A stretch of DNA of 64,000 nt from Daedaleopsis sinensis (Eukaryota; Basidiomycota; Agaricomycetes; Polyporales; Polyporaceae): assembly GCA_033807695.1 (NCBI GenBank), contig CM066300.1, forward strand, positions 124,001 through 188,000. The letters are read 5' to 3'. The position numbers were made by a program, and so were the translations under genes. Of this stretch, positions 60,778 to 64,000 are shown piece after piece. Numbering within the stretch: the first letter of the stretch is position 1; each line of letters begins with the position of its first letter. Below the pieces are notes generated by a model. The model was not told the DNA's origin. It made no database searches and saw nothing but the letters and a program-made list of their open reading frames with translations.

Positions 60778-62292
60778 TCACTCCGGTACATTCGCGACTA
60801 AGCACGAAGCCGTGTGGTGGCGCAACCAGAGTAGAGAACTTGGATGGTGGTAATCATCCGCGAAACCAAAGGGCCCTTCGTCGCAGACGATGACAAGATG
60901 CAGCCGGGTTAAACCCGCGTCTTCCCGGAGGCAAACGAGCTCCTGAATGCATACCACAGACAGACCGCACACTGTCAAGGTCGTAAGCGCGGACAAGTGT
61001 CCTTGCGGCACGCTCTCCAGTAGCCACTGCCAAAACTCGATCTGCAGCGAGCGAAAGTCCAGGGACAAAGAGGTCACTGCGACGAACGGGCGAAAGAAGT
61101 TAGAAGTAGTCAAGGCGAGTGGAATGGGCAAACGGATACCCAGTTTGCGAAGCGTGAAAGAACGTATAGTATCGGGACGTAAAAGAAGTTCGCCTGCGGC
61201 GAGCGCTTTGTAGAACGGGAATAAATCAGGAGCTCCTGATGGAACAGGAAACTGCTCGAGGTCCAACGAGAGGGAAATGAGTCTGGGCGCGACCACGCGT
61301 TGCAGCAGGATCGTTGCGAGTTCCGGTTGAACATCGGCGAACGTCAACTGCGCAAGAGCGGGCACCAACGCGCGGACATCATGTTCATCGCCCGTCAGGA
61401 CCTCGTCGGGGAGTTGGATGAACCCGCCGCAAACGCGAAATCTCTCCAGCCGCTGGCATTCCGCTAGAATGCGAAGGAACGTGTCGAGCTTCAAATGGTT
61501 GTAGATGTAGTCGAGTTGCATGTTGACGATGTTGGGGGCGAGCTGCTCGCGTACTGTCCGCCATCGGACCCGACTCCCTCGAAGAACGACCGACTGGAGG
61601 GTCCGCATCAGGTACGTAGCCGGCGGGAAGGGGTGGTGCGTTTGCGGTGAGCGGGGGTAGAGGTGAGTGCCGCAGTAAACAATCGTGACGTGAGCGAGCG
61701 CGGCGGGCGCGACTTGCGTGGCGAGGTGTTCAAGCAGGGTGTCGACCATGAGCGACTCTTGTGCCGCGAAGTACACCGAGGCCCATCGCCCCGACGCGTT
61801 GGCGAGGACGTTAATGGCCTCCCGAACCAGTTCAGACTGCTCAGCGACGCCGAGGTCTAGCTTGTGTTTGTGGCTCCACGGGCGCTGGGAACCCGCAAAG
61901 AAAAACGAGATGTTCAAGGGCAACTGGCCCGAACGCTCGAGAACCAACCGCAAATGGGCCGGGCTGATGCCCGGGTGCACTTCGACTTCTCTCCACGACC
62001 GTGGGCTGCCGAGAAGCACCGCACGCCATCGCTTGCACACTAATCCCAAGCGACTGCGAGTGATTGCGTGGCGCGCATGGGGCCAGGGGTAGAGTGGGTC
62101 GTCGCAGGCCATTTGAAGACCAATGTGACCGGCTGGGAGCGATGGTTGTTGAGAGAGGATGAAAACATATTCCAGCAGCTCCGTAGGCAGGCCCAGCCCA
62201 CGATCCCCCCCGAAAGCCGCCGCTTGCACCTGCTTCCGCGCGGGCCAAGGCCGTCTTCGCAGGCGGCCGTGGTACAACGGGGTGTTTGACAT
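60778..62292 (-). CDS. F-box protein
   Basis: The predicted protein has 504 residues from ATG 62292 (MSNTPLYHGRLRRRPWPARK). The frame stays open further upstream to 62649, but that extension is rich in H, R and G and has no coding character. The F-box is at about residues 36-110: LGLPTELLEYVFILSQQ, then ITRSRLGLVCKRWRAVLLGS and PRSWREVEVHPG. A leucine-rich remainder follows with regular helix-strand spacing, as in many agaricomycete F-box proteins. It would link unknown substrates to an SCF ubiquitin ligase. It is not closely related to the F-box-like trio nearby, because it lacks their CAYP-LTL block. Confidence 0.78.
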   Translation of the reverse strand: MSNTPLYHGRLRRRPWPARKQVQAAAFGGDRGLGLPTELLEYVFILSQQPSLPAGHIGLQMACDDPLYPWPHARHAITRSRLGLVCKRWRAVLLGSPRSWREVEVHPGISPAHLRLVLERSGQLPLNISFFFAGSQRPWSHKHKLDLGVAEQSELVREAINVLANASGRWASVYFAAQESLMVDTLLEHLATQVAPAALAHVTIVYCGTHLYPRSPQTHHPFPPATYLMRTLQSVVLRGSRVRWRTVREQLAPNIVNMQLDYIYNHLKLDTFLRILAECQRLERFRVCGGFIQLPDEVLTGDEHDVRALVPALAQLTFADVQPELATILLQRVVAPRLISLSLDLEQFPVPSGAPDLFPFYKALAAGELLLRPDTIRSFTLRKLGIRLPIPLALTTSNFFRPFVAVTSLSLDFRSLQIEFWQWLLESVPQGHLSALTTLTVCGLSVVCIQELVCLREDAGLTRLHLVIVCDEGPFGFADDYHHPSSLLWLRHHTASCLVANVPE

Positions 62293-63783
62293 GCGCCTGT
62301 GCACCAAAGGCACGTCAGCGACCGGGACTTCCCAATGTAAGGCTACATACCGTCCCAGTAGTGGCGATGCCACAAAACCTCTCCCCCCCCAAAGAGCAAA
62401 CCAAAAGGATGTGTGGTAGTGGTGCTGGTCCCTGGATGGTTGGACTGGATGGACGTGTTTAAGATTGGTGGATGGTGCGATGGGCGACCGGTCGCCGCCA
62501 CGCGAGCCGTCAGTTCGCGTGCGCCCAACCGTATTTGACGGCCGACATACTGCCCTGAATAGTGGGCACGCCTCCTGATGGCCATGCCCGACGTCGCGAG
62601 TCCCGACGCGGCAACCGCGTCGGGACCCGTGGCAGGGCGCGATTGCCAAATTGACGCACTATGTAAATCCTTGTGAGCTGGTAAGTACTTAGTCGCCAAC
62701 ACTGTTCCGCAGTCGAGGTGCGCGATATCCAGGTCTCCGGGTCAACCGCCCCAGAACAAGTGGTATCGAGTTGCGGAGTCTAAACAACATTTCGGGGGCT
62801 CGATCGCGGAGTAGGTGCACACATGACCGGTAACAGTTAACTCACCAGCCTCGCGACTGCAGATATGCAAATAATATAGTTCCTCCGGGCTAGGACGGGC
62901 TAGGAGCCATGAGGCTGCAATGAGGGCAGGCCACGTCGCACTACCCCTTCCTTGAGTCGGTATGCTATCTGTCTGTAGAAATATAATTGGGGTAAATTAG
63001 GCAAGGCTGGACACGCGAGAACCGGAATGATATATGGGCAGGAGGGGGGCGAGCTGAACCAGTTACATGGCACCACTTACAATACCATGGGCAGTAAGCC
63101 GGGCATACGTACTTGTCAGGGCCGGGAATGTCATATCAAGTGGAGATGGGTGGAGATCAGGGTAGATCGAGTAGATCGTAGTACTAGTGGGCTGCCGTGG
63201 TAGGAGATGACTTCCAGAGGCAAAGTGAACCACAACAGTGAGCCGTCTGATGCCGGTTGTTGGCGCCTAAGTACATCGGACACGTGGCCAGATGGCGTCT
63301 ACAGACACTTCTCTGGGCCCTGCCACTGTGACTATGTTCACGATACTTACTACCCAATAGCCAACCGACCTGTTCGTGAATCGCGCCCAGTCACCTGAGT
63401 ATCTTGAGGAGCTAGTTGAACTAGAGCACAATGTTAGGTCTATGTCGTGCGCTATCAGACCCGCATTTGGGCAGCTATAGTGTAGCGCCTGGCCCCGGGA
63501 TCGGGGTGCCTGACGAGACGGTTGATGTATCGGGCACCTTCACCGCGAACACTGGTAATATCTGTCCTACTATGAATATGCTTTAGCATCGCACAAATAT
63601 GTAACTGATATAACACAACTTATTCACGCAGGAAAGATAATGGTTCCAAAATACCTTGGACCCAGCGATCAATATACAACAAATTTGAGGAGGGCAGTTG
63701 GATGCGACACTACACAAGTCGCATGTAGCGTGAAAACTCATCGATCTCTTACCCTTCCCCCACCAACTATCACCGCCTTCCTC
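62293..63783. other. Intergenic DNA, 1.5 kb
   Basis: I see no supported gene. The left end is the promoter of the F-box gene. The right end is pyrimidine-rich and could be the promoter of the gene starting at 63784. Minus-strand frames at 63583-63988 run against that gene and look like shadows. Confidence 0.45.
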
Positions 63784-64000
63784 ATGCCTCCCAAAACTGG
63801 TCCACCCACGGCCGCAGGTGTGCAACCTTCGCGAGGGCCAGGTCGACGAAAAGTTCGCTATCCGAAGAAGAAGGACGGTAGAGCTCATGCGCACCCTGCC
63901 CCGGGGGAGACGTCGGGAACGGCCAACGAGCATACTGGCGCTGGCGATCACTCTCAGCGCGACGTTGGACAGGTTGAAACTGACCCATCCCTGCCCATTG
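63784..64000 (+). CDS. Start of an unknown gene (cut by right edge)
   Basis: ATG at 63784 follows a pyrimidine-rich tract and opens a frame that stays open to the window end (72 codons). The start MPPKTGPPTAAGVQPSRGPG leads into a basic patch (GRRKVRYPKKKDGR), as seen in nuclear or DNA-binding proteins. There is not enough to name it. Confidence 0.4.
   Translation, partial: MPPKTGPPTAAGVQPSRGPGRRKVRYPKKKDGRAHAHPAPGETSGTANEHTGAGDHSQRDVGQVETDPSLPI

Noticed and set aside
62293..62649. N-terminal extension of the F-box gene at 60778-62292
   Set aside because: The frame is open, but the extra 119 residues have no coding character. The ATG at 62292 gives a normal F-box protein length.

Overview
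This window looks like nuclear DNA of a wood-decay basidiomycete, most likely an agaricomycete polypore. The GC-rich genes are broken by many short GT-AG introns of about 45 to 80 nt. Three things point to this group: two secreted class II manganese peroxidases, a fused single-chain fungal urease, and expanded HET and F-box families. The species cannot be named from the sequence.

Layout. From 1 to about 13.9 kb is a tandem array of HET-domain genes on the minus strand. It holds one copy cut by the left edge (N-terminus only), one open copy (6424-8376) and one copy broken by a one-base shift (11761-13817). Both flanks of the gene are duplicated with it. From 14.7 to 25 kb are mostly housekeeping genes: a DHH phosphoesterase (minus), an F-box protein (plus) and urease (minus). 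Urease has alanine where the active-site flap cysteine is expected. From 23.3 to 29.8 kb are two near-identical manganese peroxidase genes in tandem, each with 11 exons, including a 9-nt exon that encodes the catalytic arginine. A tRNA-Asp with a short intron lies at 33.5 kb.

From 33.9 to 42.3 kb are poly(ADP-ribose) polymerase (minus), then the proteasome assembly chaperone Ump1 (minus) transcribed divergently from an ABC transporter (plus). A decayed G1-family (eqolisin) peptidase relic follows at about 42.6-42.9 kb. From 43.4 to 49.9 kb are three tandem secreted GH16 glucanase genes (minus), all with an intact catalytic motif.

From 52 to 64 kb is an accessory region. Three diverged members of an F-box-like family carry a possible nucleotidyltransferase-like fold (52.2-53.1, 53.3-54.3 and 58.8-60.2 kb). 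A divergent pair consists of a spliced unknown protein and a C48/Ulp1-like protease relative. A larger F-box protein and the start of a gene that leaves the right edge complete the region.

The secreted enzymes (MnP, GH16, the former G1 peptidase) fit attack on lignocellulose and turnover of glucan. The HET array fits non-self recognition. No CRISPR array, rRNA or intact transposon was seen. All exon models come from reading splice sites and frame by eye; no alignment or database search was run.
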